A DNA stretch of 64,000 nt from Nymphaea colorata (GCF_008831285.2 NC_045150.1:8880001-8944000); one strand, 5' to 3'; shown: positions 1 through 14,232, numbered from the stretch's first letter. Notes: generated by a model not told the origin, from the sequence alone. Numbers and translations: made by a program.

Positions 1-2800
1 AGCCTCCAGTTGGTCGTAGAAAACAGTTTTCTTTTCATACATAATGATAGAAATACATTCAAAATGGCCATTCTTCCCCGATGAAAGATATTGTTGCTTT
101 CCAAATGGGTGTTTTTATTATGTTGTATCAAAAAACTAAAGGTTTCATCAATGGTTTTATTATGTGTCTGTGTACCTTTTTCAACCCTCCACTGGTAAGA
201 GAATTTTTGAGAAATGTTATTAAAGTTTTGAGAATGTCAGGGTCATCTCTACTGTTATTAAAGTCGGGTCTGAATCAACCCATTTGAATCAAATGCTAGA
301 AAGTTTAATGTTACGACTTCTGCAGGGGGCTCGTTTCGTATTTTGCTGATTTTCATTATTTTCTTATTAATGTCAAAAATCCGTTTTGTTTCCCTTAATC
401 TTTTGGAAACTCAATTCTGAAACTGTGCAGTGGCATGTTGATATTCAATCAATACAATTCCAAGAGGAAAAAAGAAAACTTTTATTCGGTTCAACTTTTT
501 TTAGTCATTTTTAATAAGCAACTGGAAATACATTAATATGTGGTCCCAAATCTCGTTTTCACAAAATACAAACACAACCTTCAAAAAACTGGGGAGCAAT
601 GTGGATTTCAGATCGTTAAAGCCGAACTACTGGGCCGGGGTAGGCACATGACCTGGCCCGTACGTGGGTCGGGTAGAAGCCAGAACCAAATGTATAGAGC
701 CAAAATAACCTGGACCAGCCATCTTCTTTTACAGGCCCAATAGAAAGTACAAGCACATGATCCATCCATAAATGGCTCTGAAAATGTGGCAGGAGAAAAG
801 GTGATAGATACAAGGCTGCGGGTGCACGCTTACACTCTATAATCTATATATATCATCATCCTTTTGGAAGAATGGAACTCATATCACGTGTAAATGAAGA
901 TATTGCCATTATATATATGTATATATATATAAAGTGATAATAAATTGTATATGAAGTGATAATATTTTAGTTGATAGACTAAAATATTAGGTATCCATTG
1001 TATATTTGCAGTTTAGATGAATAGCGTCCATAATAAATAACACAACTTCTATAAGTTGGTATGGACAATTGCCCACAGCAGCCACAGCGTGGCACCGCTA
1101 CTCATTGGCACATATACATAACAGCTTAGAAAATCAAAATAACAAGGCATTTTTTCATAGTATTTAGACGGAGCAGCTACCTACACTATGTCATTCAAAA
1201 CTAACTACACCAATGGCGTAACTAGGATTTTTTAGTCATGGGGCATTGGTATTCGTGGCACAAATTTGGTGTTGGCATAGCATATAATTTTAAAGTCATA
1301 ACAATGTAAGGTTGAGATATTATAATGTGATTTTTAATGGACTCATGTGGGAAGAGGCGCACCTTAGCCAACAAGTAGCTTCGCTACTGAACTGTACTGT
1401 GCACACATGACTAACTATGTCAACTCAACTCATATCTAAGCTTGGCATCGGGCCGAGTAATGGGCAGTCGGTCCAATTTGACCCCTAAAAAGAGGAACTG
1501 GGATCAAGTTAGCTCGCTAAGCTTGATTCAGCTTGATAAGATATGTCAAATGTTATTTTTTATTAATTTACAAATATAATTATAATATTTTATTATAATT
1601 AATTGTATTTATATCATAGTCATAATTTTTTTTTAAAAAAAATGCGATAAATTAAATAGCCGTTTAAAACTAAAAAAACATGTTTTAAAAAAACGTTAAA
1701 AACGATCACGTTTTTTTCACCTTTTTAACTTTTTTTAGTTTTTTTTAGTTTTTTGATGTCAAACAGTTTTTTTTTCATTTTTCATTTGTTACAAATCTAC
1801 TTAACTTGTGATGTTTGTGTTCTTATTTTTTCACTTATTTTATTTTTTATTTTTTTAGTTTTTTAAAAAATTTAAAAATTTATCTTTTTTTTTCGTTTTT
1901 TTAAGCTTGTCATATTATACTTGAGAAAACTTCACCATTTAAAACTTTTTGTGACTATAATTTATATATTATTTTATATTAAAAATAAATTAACCAATCA
2001 AGGTTGAATCGAGCACAAGCCCAAGCCCAAGTTTCTACTATGTTTGGCTGACCTGATCCCTATTCTATTAGGGCATGCCCATCTTTTCCTGAAAATAACC
2101 AACGAAGGAAGCCGCGTTTGGTTGTCATGCAAACCACGACGGAGTTCACGATCTGAACCAGTTGCCAGTCTCCCACGGATCAATTTCGGGATATCGGTCA
2201 CGTGAAGACGGCGAGGGAGAACTCTTTCGGTTGGAAAAAAAAAAGGATTTTCCAAAACCAACCTTTTTTATACCAAACGTGCGACCCTCAAACCCCATGT
2301 TTTCCGCATTCCTCTTCCGGTCTTTGAAAATTTTAACAGCAAATGACCAACCGCGGTGTTTCGAACAACCAATATTATGCTCTTGCCACTATCTCCTGGA
2401 GATCCAGACGGATTGGATATCTCACGAATCCCCATTCCTCTCGTTGACGCAATCTACCAGGATTATACGAATCCGAATCCAAACAAGGCAGGGCCTAAAC
2501 TTAGAGAAAATGCCATCTGATCCGGATAAAGTACCACTTTCTCCCTACCCGATATTATGTCGTGCAGTAATGGTGACCTTTTTCAGCATGAACACGGCAT
2601 TCCCCATTAGTCACTTCAAACACGGACACTATGGTACTTGAATCCAGATCCGATCCAAAATTCTGAATGTTAGGATATAAGGGCAGCCCAAGTCCCCGAT
2701 TGGATCCGATCCTTCTCCGACCCGTTGACGCTACAATCCAGGCCACAATGGTCATTTTAACTGCAAGAAATCGGCGTGGGTAATTGTTATAGAAGGACAG
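1..2800. other. Intergenic AT-rich DNA, no gene recognised
   Basis: No open frame here resembles a known protein, and the short ones lack supporting splice structure. The stretch around 1560-1990 is extremely A/T-rich with long T runs. A short stretch near 1440-1540, rich in GGCCGAG-like and GCTTGAT motifs, looks like decayed repeat DNA. A short (TA)n tract lies near 925-951. The leftmost bases could be the 3' flank of a gene outside the window, but nothing seen supports that. Confidence 0.5.
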
Positions 2801-2934
2801 GGTATTTGCGTCAAATAGGTTCAGAACATGCACCGATCGTTCCTTGCACTTCCGGGGCTCGTTTTGAGAGGGAGCGAGCGAGGGCGACGCGTCGGAATCC
2901 CTGGCTCACGGTGTCAGCTCTGAACCGAGCTTCC

Positions 2935-3252
2935 TGAGAGAGAGAAGAGACGAGAAGAGATAGAGAGAGGGAGGGAGAGGGAGACGGTGGAAACGTGATC
3001 CTTGAGGTCTCTTGGAGCAACAATTTGCTTTGCATGAAGCGTTGAACTCGGCGCTCTGTGGAAACGATCGAGTCATCCTCAACGACGGCGAAGACTTTGA
3101 TTCGGAGCTTTCTGAGAGCAGGAGCCTCAACTTTCAGATAGCGTCGATCGTCATGAGCACCCCCGTAGGAACTCTCTAAAAGAAATGCTGATGAATAGGA
3201 AGAGAAAAGTTGTTTCTTGCTAGGGGGCGAGAGAGAGAGAGAGAGAGAGAGA
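2935..3252 (+). promoter_or_regulatory. GA-rich 5' leader/promoter tracts of the SCAR gene
   Basis: Two purine tracts precede the SCAR start codon: an imperfect GA-rich block at about 2935-2987 and a pure (GA)12 run at 3229-3252, ending 94 bp before the ATG. GA/CT microsatellites are common in plant core promoters and 5' UTRs and can bind GAGA-type (BBR/BPC) proteins. The tracts are seen directly; a regulatory role is inference. No convincing TATA box was identified. Confidence 0.45.
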
Positions 3253-3346
3253 CGACGTTCAGTCGGTTGAAGAAAGTGGCCGATAGAGAAGTAGGAAGCG
3301 CGTCGCCTCGCGTTAGATTTAGCAGTGTCCGCGGGAAGGAGGCGCC

Positions 3347-6300
3347 ATGCCTCTGGTGCGGTTCGAGGCGAAAAATGAGTACGGGCTGGGAGACCCTCTG
3401 CTTTACAGAGAAGCGGAGAAGGACGGACCGAAGGCACTCCTCGAAGGCGTCGCCATCGCTGGACTCGTCGGGATTATCCGGCAGCTGGGCGATCTCTCGG
3501 AGTATGTTTTTCTGTGTCCTAAGTCTCCCTCGTTTTCTCGGTACTGTAAAGTGCTGGACTTGAACTTTCTTGCTTTTGTGTTGCCGTCTGAGACTCGTGT
3601 ATTGGAATTTTTAGGCTCGCATTTTTCTCTGTTCTGCTATAGTATCGCGTGAAACCCTGTTCCATTCGAAATAAAGATGTTACAGAGTGTTCTTTTGCGT
3701 TTTCATACGTCGTCCTTTTCCATCTGTAGTTTCTGATACACCATCTCTGGTATGAGTAGAGCACTAGAAAACTTACGAAAATGCAGTTCAGAATTTCAAT
3801 TCAGTTTTCTCTATTCTTTGGTTTTTGTAGGACTTCAACTATGAGGAGATTCTGACTTTTACCTAAATTTGATTTTGAACGCTGGACGCTTCGTAGGTCA
3901 CCGCCGTCTTTGCTTGATTCTTACTTTCTCCAAGTTGTCTGACCAGTATGGTGCACGACGGGAGTTGTTATCTAATTGATTATATTCCTCAAATGAGAAA
4001 TTGTAACGAATGTAGGTGTTAATTTTCTCACTTCAAGTATGATGCTCAATGTCTTTACGACAAAATGTAGCATAATGAGCTGAACGCTCTTTCGTCGAGA
4101 TACAATATGTGTTGCGGTTCCATATGTTAAAGGCGACATGAAATTTAAAGGTTGTATTGGAGATTTTGAACCAAAGCTGGGTTAATAATATGGTCTGCAT
4201 CAGTTTAGGACTACAAACGCTTGTAAGTTAATAGATCGGTTTAACTTCTTCCAAATAGTATCATTATGTGGGAGAAGAGGGCGCGGCCTGCCAGAACTAG
4301 GAAGGCACTCTGTTTTCTTTAACCTCCAGACCTTTACAATCTCTTGTTTATGAGACACCTTTTTCGGTTTTTCCTAGTCAAGTTCCCCAGTTACTCTACC
4401 GTTCGAATATGGTGAGTCTATCTCGTGACGTCCTTCACCTTTTCTTTCCCATCCTTCCTTTTTTTGTGTTATTTGAATATGAGGTTTAATATCTCTTGCC
4501 TTGTAAACTACTCCTTTCTACGAAGAACACAATGCCTGCAGGCCGCAACATTAAGGTATCTTGCAAAGTCACTGAAGAGCTTTTTGAAAAATGGAATTGC
4601 TTCGTCAAGAAAAGAAAATAGTGACAGTGCTGTACCCATTGGCATTGGTGACGTTCTCAATGTTCTTATCAGTTATGTTACCAAACTTATCAGTAGGTAT
4701 TTTAGGTTTGGACTCGATATTTATGTCACTGCTAGTCTGTAGTTTATGAACTAAGTCTTGGCCATCATACGAATTTTGATTTTGTCTTTCACATTGCTTG
4801 ATCCATGTCTTTTTGTTTCTTCTTCTGCTTTGTTCCTTCTAATGTAGAAAAGATTGCTTTTGCAATCAAGAGCTGATCTTTTTTCCTTATATTTGCAATT
4901 AAGTTCTATTTCCATCTTTTTCCGGTATTTGAAGCTTTCAGTTGGAAAGTTTCAAACTTCATTGAATCATGGGTTTGTGACATATTTTGTTTCTGAGCTA
5001 GTTAAGAGTAAAATTGGCTGTTGGGAAAAAACAATGACGTCTTAACATTCTTAGATTGATGTTAACATGGTCATTTCTTTTTGTGTTTTCTCTTGTCTAG
5101 TTTTGCAGCTGAGATTTTTCATGATTTACATGAACAAGTGATCGCTACTGCTGAAAGAGGCCAAGATATAATGCTTCGTATCCAACAGATTGAGGCAGAG
5201 CTTCCTTCTCTTGAGACAGCTGCTTTAGCTCAGACAAGTCACATTCATTTTGCTTACAATCCAGGTATTATCTTAAGCTTGTATGTCGCATTCCAAATCA
5301 CTAACCTGCATTACCTAGTCAAACATCCAATAGATATTCCTTTAGAAAATTTTGGTTCTTGCTGACTATCCAGTTTACTCCTTTTGTAGAATAATCATTC
5401 TTTTCCTTTAATTGGTTGGATCAATGATGTCTGGAACTATTATGTCCTCTCAAGCATCAAAGAGTTTGTCACTAACTCTGAGGCTAGAGATTTGAACACA
5501 TACATTGGCTGATCTGTTTGCATATGTAGTGTTATGCAGCTTAATTTTCAGAAAAGTGTTTGATGCAAAAGGTTCGCTATCACATTCAACAGTGAGAAAC
5601 ATGAAAAAAGCTTGCCTAATAAAGAATATCTTTTACAGGTTCTGATTGGCATGCTACTGTTCGAACAGAAGAAAATCATCTTACTCGTGGTGATCTGCCT
5701 GGGTTTATCATGGATGCTTATGAAGAGTCCCGTGGTCCACCTCGTCTATTCTTGCTTGACAAGTACAGTTATAGTATTTGCCTTCCTCTTAAAACATGTC
5801 CATGGTTATGGGTGCCTGACGCCACTGACACAAGGGATCTTCTTGTCTCAGGTTTGATGTTGCTGGTACTGGTGCCTGTTTAAAGAGATATTCAGATCCA
5901 TCTTTCTTTAAGATGGAATGGGCCACGTCAGAACTACTTAAAGCAGAGAAGTTTAAGCAAGAGAGGAAAATCCTGAGGGTATACAATATATGTTTCAGTA
6001 CTGTGAAAAGCAAGCTAATAGTTCTATGTACTGCATATAGTCTACTAGGAATTCTTTCTTCTTGTGCTGTTAAAGTTATATGAACTTTACTTCAAAAATT
6101 AGTTTCTTGATAGTATGCTTGGCAAAGTAAACGATTAATCATTTCATCTTGCTGGATGATGTTAGAAAAAATATCAAATATAGGGGTTTCCCAGATGCAA
6201 TATTATGGGATTAAATGAAGCCATTTGTTACACAAGAACTCCCATAAAAACTATAGCTTTGCTAATGGAAAAGATGTAAGGCATACCACCAGTGCTGTAG

Positions 6301-9300
6301 CATTTTTCTGTTCTAGCATTCCTAGCTATTGCAGCCGTTTCTCAGGAACTGTAGACTATATGAACAGAAGGACTTTATTTGTTTGAGATGTGTCTCCCTG
6401 CGATATTTCATCTTTTCTTTTAAGACTATTCATTTCAATGGTTCATCTAACTAGATCAGCCTTTTTTGTTTCAGTTCAATTTCAATTAGCAACTCACTTC
6501 ATCTCGTCAGTGTTATAGTTTATGTTATTTTGCTTAATTGTTTATTCCCTGGTTTATAGTTTAAGGTTGCCTTTGGATAGAGTAAGGATTTACCTTTTTC
6601 GTCTCCATGATTGTTTCCTCCCAACTTTCAGAAGAAAAAAAGACAACCAAACTATGATATCTAGAGTTTTTACTTTTCCTTTTTCTTCAATTTCCAGAAA
6701 AAATCAAGAAAACGGAGAAGTGTAGAAGCACTAGACGCCGGCTCTCTGTCTGGGGCTCATACCAGGTGCATATTTTTTATATTTCAGGTATGTGTATTCG
6801 AGTCATGTTTATGAATTTGAAGTGCCTAACTATTGCGTGGTTTTCATGCTTTGGATTGCAGTGATCAAAATCCCAGCGGTGAGAATATCTCAACTGTTAT
6901 GAAATCCAAGTCCAGTAGCACATCCCAGCTACTAAGCTCAAGCACCAAGATAAGCTATATGGAGCCTTTGCTTGACATAAATGTTCCATCTGAATGCGCG
7001 AAAGTAGAAACAGTTTTCTTAGATACAGCAATTACAGACTCGCAGTGCATTAATGTTGTGACCTCTGTTATTTCTGAACATCAAGCTAAACCAGACATAG
7101 ACAATGAATTTCTGTGTGAGTCATCCCATAGGGGAAAAATTCCTGAATCAGCACCTTTCATTGGAGCTGAGAATATTGAACTTATCAGTGCTCAAAATAA
7201 TTCTGGCTTCCATGTTGTCGAGGACGAGAATCAAGCTACAGCAGCTGTGACAGAAGGTTTTTCTGAATTTCATGTGGAGCAGACCGCATCTACACCTAGC
7301 AATGTGGCTCAACATACAGTTTTGGTTGATGAAAATAAACCAGTGTCCTCTTCTGGTGAAAGCCAGGATAATGAAGTAGCTAGTGAGCTAGACAGTTATG
7401 CGGATGCACTTAACTCCATGGAATCAGAAGTTGAAACAGACTCAGAGAATAGACTTATGGAGGAAATGGAGTTCCAACATGCTGATAAAGAACCAGAGGT
7501 GACATCAGGAAAAAAGCAGAAGGAGCTCCCGCCCTGCACTTCAAACTGCTCTGATCTTGAAACTGAAACAGACTCAGAGAATAGACTTATGGAGGAAATG
7601 GAGTTCCAACATGATGATAAAGAACCAGAGGTGAAATCAGGAAAAAAGCAGAAAGAGCTCCCGCCCTGCACTTCAAACTGCTCTGATCTTGAAACTGGCA
7701 GTGGTCCATCTGAAAGTTCCTCTCAGGTTGACCTTGAAGACTATAATGTTCCAGGAAGTGCAGTCCTTACTGTGTTCGAAAGTGAAGCCTGCACATCTCC
7801 TAATGATGAAACAGCAAAAGAAATCATTTGCAGTTCTATAGAGAATAATAATGTGGCTTGTCCTGTTATCCTTGATGAACAATTTCCGGTAGGTAACAGT
7901 CATGAATCGGTTCCAGGTAAGTTCTGTCATGCGACTTCTGCATACTCATGCCCAAGTGATGGCCTATTGGGGGTTGAACCACCAGAGCATTTGGATTTCA
8001 TTCCAGGAGACGGTTGCAAGACACAGGGACACCCATCAGTTCCCATTATTGTTCAGTCATTTACTACTGATGGTCCTGTGGTTCAAGAAAAGAAGCCTAA
8101 ACCTGGAACAGTGCTAAATATGCCACCTGAGAATGTGATCCCTACTGATGTTAGTGACTTGAATCCCAACAAGGTGGGTCAAGAAAAAACTCTCCTTGTT
8201 GAGTCATTTGAGTTTCAAATACAACATGTAAAACAATATGAAGAATTTTCAAAGGAAAATTCTATGGACTTGACCATACTTGAATCATCAATGGAGTTTG
8301 ATAATTATAATAAAATAAATGAAGAGAAGGTACGTGAGGCTGATGTTTTGCCCTGTGACCGTGAACTGCCATCACCTTCCAAAGTGGGGGTCCAATCTGA
8401 TGTATCCATTTCTGAAGATGGGTGTCTAGACAATGGTTTTGAGAAGGAAAAAGCAGCCAGCAAACAGCTATCCAACAAGTCAAGTGACATCAACAATTGC
8501 GAAAACTTGTCGGATGAAGCTGGTCGAGAAGACACTCCGAAAGAACAGGAAGCTGGAGGACTTGTTCAGTCTGCATTTGCAGACATGGATTCCAGATCTG
8601 TTTTTCTTGAACAACCTAGTTCTGAACCAGAATCCCCAAGACATTCTCCTTCTTCTAGATCACATCACTCTGACTGTTCATCTCCACCATTAGAGCATAT
8701 GAAGATATCTTTTCATCCCATAAACGACATGGATGCTTCCACACTAAATGTGGATTGTCCTGATGAGCACAATTTCGATGAAAGTGTTAGAGATGCCTTC
8801 GACTCATCTTTTCATCATATTCCTGAGTGTATGATTCCTTTAGGTGAAATTGATAAGAGAGGATCTACTGATGAACTTAGTTTCATTCCATGTAATTGGA
8901 GTATGCACTCCATTTCTATGTTTGAAGAACCAGTAACACCAAAAGAAGTAGACAGCGAAATTTATTCAGATGATGATGCATCCTGCAAGCCATCTCTCAA
9001 TTTCTCAGAGGATATGCTTAGTCAGGGTTCGGAACCAAATTCAGAACAGTGGGAATGCAGCAAACTAAATGGACAAAAAGATGCACTATGTGACAGTTTG
9101 CATATAGTATCCCCATCCAATTCTTTTTCTAGTTCTTTGGGAATGGAGAAAGCAAGTAATCACCCTACAGATTGCCCTTGTGAGACTAAGGATGCAGGAA
9201 CTCTCAACTGTTCGAGGTCAAGAACAAGCTCGACAGCTGGATCAGTAGATCTTTTAGCTTCTGGACTTCAGATTTCACAGATGAATTTGCAAGAGAAAGA

Positions 9301-11309
9301 GTCAAACCCAAATCAAAAATTGGGTTCTGTCTCACCTAAGACTGCTGTGATACCACCAGTTCCTCCCCCTCCACCACAATGGGGTTACAGAAAATCCTTA
9401 ATCCCTGCAGTACAAGGTCAAAAATCCCATCAGACAGTTTCGACTCGTCAACCAACAGATGTGCAAACACTGGAACACGTATCCACTGATCAATTGAAGC
9501 CTTCTGTGCCATTGTCACCAAAAGAGTCAATTGCTTCTCATGATATCATTGTAAATTCGCGTTCTTTTTTGTTTCCATTTGCCCATACTTACTTGTAATT
9601 GAAGCTTTGTTGATTTTAACACAGTATTCCACATTTACAGATACGGAAACCTAAAACACTCAATAGGAGTCCACAAATCCAGCAGCAGAGTGGTCGTGAG
9701 TTGTTGCTTGAACAAATACGGACCAAGGTTGATACTCTTTCTGCTAGTTCATTTTTTCATATTTCATATGTCTGAGACCTAAATATTGGTTGATTATGTT
9801 CAGGACATTTTGGAATTTCCTGAGTAGAGTTTTCTCTTATTCCTCATGATATCTGAAATGATCTGAAATGCTGCAAAAATTGGGCATGCTTGTGTGGATT
9901 TGTCAGACCCTGAAATGTTCAGGTGCTACTTGAGTCTTGGGATGCACACTAAAACCTAATAAAACCACGATGCTGTAGATGCTACTTCAGAGATAGCAAA
10001 CATATTTAAAGAGGCCTCTGTCTGTTAAGTGAAGCACAGATAAAAAAAAATGCAAGCCTGAAGTTTGTGGAGGTTTGCTTGTTCTATACTCATATGAACG
10101 TTCACTAACATCATGGCCTTCGACATTTATTGGCCAAAATCTATGGAGGAAGCTGCCTAATGAGAAGAACCCTAGCATGCATAGCCTGCTGATGATAATT
10201 ATAATTTCATGCTAATGCTTTTGTACTGTTAATATTTTTAGTTTGAAGGAAGAGCAAAGAAAAGATTAAGAAATATCATCTTTACTTGTGGCCAATATAA
10301 TTCATTTGTATTTCTCCAACTCATGGTTCATTTCATACTACATATTTCGGTATGTGTATGCATGCATTCACATTTGTGCAATTCAATAAATTCTTGCACA
10401 CTGTGATGTTCCCTTCTGTTTTGGTTGTTATATACTATATACTATACACTATATAGTGGCGTAACTGTAACATTACGATCCTTTTAAGTAGGTAAATTTG
10501 ATACAAGTGGTTGACACCGCTAATTGTGTATGTGTGTGTGCTCTTTTCCCTAAATCTAGATCACTGGTAGATCTTGTCCTTCATTGATTGCTTATGGTGC
10601 AGTTTGACGGAAGAACACACTAACAAACAAACACCCTCCAGATGCAGTGGTAGTCATCTAGGATGAGATAACTTGTTTGTTTGGGATATCATGTTTGTTT
10701 GGATGTTTCTGTACTTGCATATGTCTTATTGCATATCCCATACTTGTGGATGTTTCTTCTACTATTTGTTTAGATGGGTTGGTCCAAAGACTAGAGTATT
10801 GTTGTTTCTAAATTTCAAGTGCTTGCCCTGTGACAGGAATATCTTGTTTGATTTTCCTTCTACTTTTGTTGTTCTTTTAACCAGAATGTATCCCCAATTT
10901 CCCTTTTACGTGCCTAATTTTACATTTTTTTACTTGTTCCGAATTTCCAGTCATTCAGCTTGAGGCGCACAGTCACCACCAGGTCTAGCCTCTTTGTGCC
11001 AAGACCAGCCACAAACATCAATGTTGCTGCTATTCTGGAGAAGGCAAATGCGATCCGCCAGGTTCAGCACAATCCTTGTTCTTTAGTAATTAATTTGGAT
11101 GTTTTTTGGGCCGATCTGGAATTACTACCCTATTGGGTAGACCCTTTAATGCAGTTCCTTCTTCTGCTTATGAATGATATTTATGTCCTGCTTATCCCAG
11201 TGGTCATGGTATCTACCATTTAGAGAACCTTCTCACACAGTTCTTTGAACAGGCTTTTGCTGGTAGCGACAATGAAAGTGACGATGATGCAAACTGGAGT
11301 GATGACTGA
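3347..11309 (+). CDS. SCAR: SCAR/WAVE-family protein, activator of ARP2/3 (nine exons)
   Basis: The encoded protein would be the plant SCAR/WAVE subunit that activates ARP2/3-driven actin nucleation in the cytoplasm. Exons read 3347-3501, 5101-5264, 5639-5762, 5852-5978, 6698-6765, 6862-9550, 9641-9727, 10951-11061 and 11253-11309. All introns are GT-AG, the frame is continuous and the total is 1193 aa, within the size range of plant SCARs. The N-terminal SCAR homology domain (about residues 1-190) starts [14 protein letters not shown] and includes [12 protein letters not shown] and [17 protein letters not shown] basic stretch KKSRKRRS follows at residue 191. Exon 6 encodes a long acidic, Ser-rich, low-conservation middle. 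A proline run lies near residues 1044-1053. The C-terminus has a VCA module: WH2-like [11 protein letters not shown] (about 1129-1140), central [14 protein letters not shown] (about 1162-1175) and an acidic tail ending NWSDD. The start is chosen by conservation. Which SCAR paralogue it is (SCAR1-4 type) is not resolved. Confidence 0.93.
7433..7696 (+). repeat. In-frame 132-bp tandem duplication within SCAR exon 6
   Basis: Two adjacent 132-bp copies (7433-7564 and 7565-7696) encode two 44-residue blocks at about residues 404-447 and 448-491. Each begins [14 protein letters not shown] and ends NCSDLET. By eye they differ at three bases, two of which change an amino acid (A to D, T to K). The duplication keeps the frame and lies in the unstructured acidic middle region. 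Confidence 0.93.
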
Positions 11310-12117
11310 ATTTCGTGTAAGTGGTGGTAACATATGTGGGTTCTCTTCATGAGGCTATGAGTGACCTTGCGTGGGCAGTGATTTCCTTGCAAATCAAGCT
11401 GCCATATCTCGTGCCCACACCACACCTTGGTCAACTATTCAAGTGCCCCTCAGCCAAATGATCCTGACTCAGCCACTGGCTATGAGGACCATAGCTTCAA
11501 AGGATTCCCTTGATATGTTAGCCGCATCTCTTGTCAATATGTGAATAGGTCCCTTCTGTTGTATCAGTTTGTTGCAGTCCCATCACCCATGAGCGTGATG
11601 GCCCTCATTTAGCATTTGATATCGACCAAGAATCTGCACATGAACAAGTTATTCTAGTTCCTAAGTTCAGCCGATTCTTTTCCATTGGTTTTGTGCCGTA
11701 AAATCAGGCAAACCAAGCATCTGCACATGAACCAACAGTAGCTGATGCATTACTTAGGGCATTTAAGCCCATTCAGGCTAGAACGAGTGACCATGTTATG
11801 CTCAGAGATTGATCTAGCCTGTATTCAATTACCTATTTCTAAGCAGAGGATTTCTGCATTTTTCGGACTGTTTAGAGGGATGATCCTCGAACCTATTTTA
11901 ACCTTGGAGTTCTCTGTCATCGATCTGACCCTGATTTTATCTTTACAAGCTCAAACTTGTTTGGTCACTATTGAATTTTACTGGCATGGAGCACTTCTAG
12001 CTATATGATATGACGATCAGATTCGTCTCCCAAGTCCAGTGCCCATCCATTGGAAAGTTTGTAGAAAGGCAGAAACGAATGTTTTACTACCCCAGTGGGT
12101 ATATAACAAAAAATTTA
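11310..12117. other. SCAR 3' flank
   Basis: This is the expected 3' UTR and downstream flank of the SCAR gene. No canonical AATAAA signal stands out close to the stop codon. An 87-codon open frame at 11745-12008 resembles no family I recognise and is not called a gene. Confidence 0.4.
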
Positions 12118-12441
12118 TGGCGCGTTTGGATGACACCTTTCTCTAACCTAGTTTTATAAAAATTAGGGTTTTCGAAAACAAAGTTTTTCTAATGAGTTTT
12201 AGAAACTTTGTTTTTTCTGTTTGGGTGACACACCCAAAACCTGGCTTTTTGTAAGGGAATCAGATCTTTTAATATCTTTTACAAAACCAGGTTTTGGAAG
12301 CAAAACCTGGTTTTGAAGTGTCACCAAAACACTCCTTTAGTGTTGTCATCTAAAGTTTCAAACACGCGTAACATGGCGTCGAAGAAGGAAAACCACTTTT
12401 TACGTCCAAAAATTGGCTTTAAGGTGTAACCTAAACGACCC
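12118..12441. mobile_element. MITE-like element with imperfect terminal inverted repeats
   Basis: The left end reads GGCGCGTTTGGATGACACC. The reverse complement of the right end reads GGGTCGTTTAGGTTACACC. Aligned, these form imperfect inverted ends of about 20 bp around a roughly 320-bp non-coding body. Inside are repeated AAAACCTGGTTTTG / CAAAACCAGG motifs in both orientations. The layout and ends resemble hAT-type non-autonomous elements of plants. I could not fix a target-site duplication, so the exact ends are provisional. Confidence 0.55.
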
Positions 12442-14232
12442 CCAATACTTGGCTTTCACTAAACTTTCCAATATATTTACTTTCCTTTAGCAAAATTTGT
12501 TTCTACAAATGTTGTAAAGAGCGGTATCACTTCGCTGGCCATTCCACGCATCGATTGATAGGGAGTGGCCTATATCAGGTTATATTTCACTTTTTTTCAT
12601 TTAAAAACCAATCACATAATCTAAAACTTATTTAATATAAAATGAAGTTCTTGTTAAAATATATTTTAAACAAAATATAGACATAGTGGACTCTTTATAG
12701 ATATTAATTTAACATAACAAAGTTTTAATTTCAAGTTGTTTTTATGAAAAGTATTGATATTTCTACTAATGAAATTTCAATGTTGTAAGAGCCGTTCATT
12801 TTTTTAGTACTAACAAAAACATCATTTGACTCTAAAAGAATTAACCTAATATACGTTTCTCATGATAATATTCTTAAGCACATATCTAGGGTTGGATTGT
12901 GCCAAAAAAGTGTTTTATCAATCAAATTTAAGACATCTGGTTTTTATTCCTAAAGTGATATGGAATGCATTATGTTTTTTCTTTTTTCTACCTCTCTGGT
13001 GCCTTTTTTCCTCTTTTTGTACTTAATGACAGCTTGTCACCCATTTGCTAATGCACTTGAATCCATCTTATCATAATTCCTGGCATCTTATCATACTGCC
13101 GCTGATTTTCATTACTTATGCTTAAGTACTTCCGAAAATTTAGGTTTTATGTCTTCTGGTTGATCTTTTTCTTTGACGTTTTCAATAAAAAATGGTGCCT
13201 GAAAAATGAGACCTAATCACACACTCAATTAGACGAAACCCCAACGCCAATAAGCATCCTTGCACAAAAAGGGTCCGTGTTAATTTGTTAATAAACTCAT
13301 TTTTTCCTTTTACATAAATTTTTTGAAATTAGTTCTTGAATTTAACTTGTAAACAATAACTAATCTTTTTAGCTGAAGTGATTCAAATATCTTTTGGAAA
13401 AAAAAAAAGTGAATTTAGACGGTGATCCAAATCCATTTGTAAATTTGTAATTGCATAGCCACACTGGTATGCCATTATCATGACTAAAGTAAGGCAAATA
13501 TATGATGGCAGTTCGTGAAAGCCGAAGCCATCCTCCTTTTTCATTCCTTCAGTGTACAGGAATGTTTCAGGATCTGTGCATAGTCATATAATATACCCTT
13601 CAATTTGAGTGTTGAGTATGTAATTGTCCAAACAAGCAGTACCCATAAAAATTGAATTGAAGATGCATCATCATCAGCATGACATTCAAGCCGATCAACT
13701 ATAATACACCCCTCTCAGCAATGTAAATGGTAGGTTGATTAATTGTCCAGTCAATTGCCTAGACCATGAAAAAAAAAAAAATCTGAGTCAAACGGTCTAA
13801 AGCTTAAGATGAGGCTGCATATGAAATTGGCGTATACACATATATACCGCTTTCCATTACCTACATGAAAATTGTCAATGTAATTCTTTAATGTTTATAA
13901 AAATACCAATAACAAAGGCAGTACAATTTTAGTTCTTGATGATGAAACGAAGTGGATTTTAAAAGAAATAATTGCATTGATTGCTGTCATTGCAATACAT
14001 CCATATTATATGCCAAACTGAAGTGCCATCCCTTGGGATAATAAATCTTGTGGGCCAAAAGAAAAAGTTAAAAAGAAACAAAGAATCCCCCTTTCTTTTC
14101 TATTATGATTATGACATATCAACATCCAAAATCAGTAACGGGCCATCTTTCAACTCTTTCGTTACTTGAACAGGCCTATATGTTAAAGTAAAACTTGTTG
14201 TCTTCTTCATCTGTGGTGTAGAGGACGGCGCA
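12442..14232. other. Intergenic AT-rich DNA
   Basis: No coding frame, RNA gene or clear mobile element was recognised. The stretch is AT-rich with A runs near 13390-13410 and 13770-13780. Confidence 0.4.

Noticed and set aside
2811-3437. Minus-strand frame of 208 codons opposite the SCAR first exon
   Set aside because: It is the complement of GA-rich leader and coding DNA, giving Ser-Leu runs. It is a shadow of the SCAR gene.
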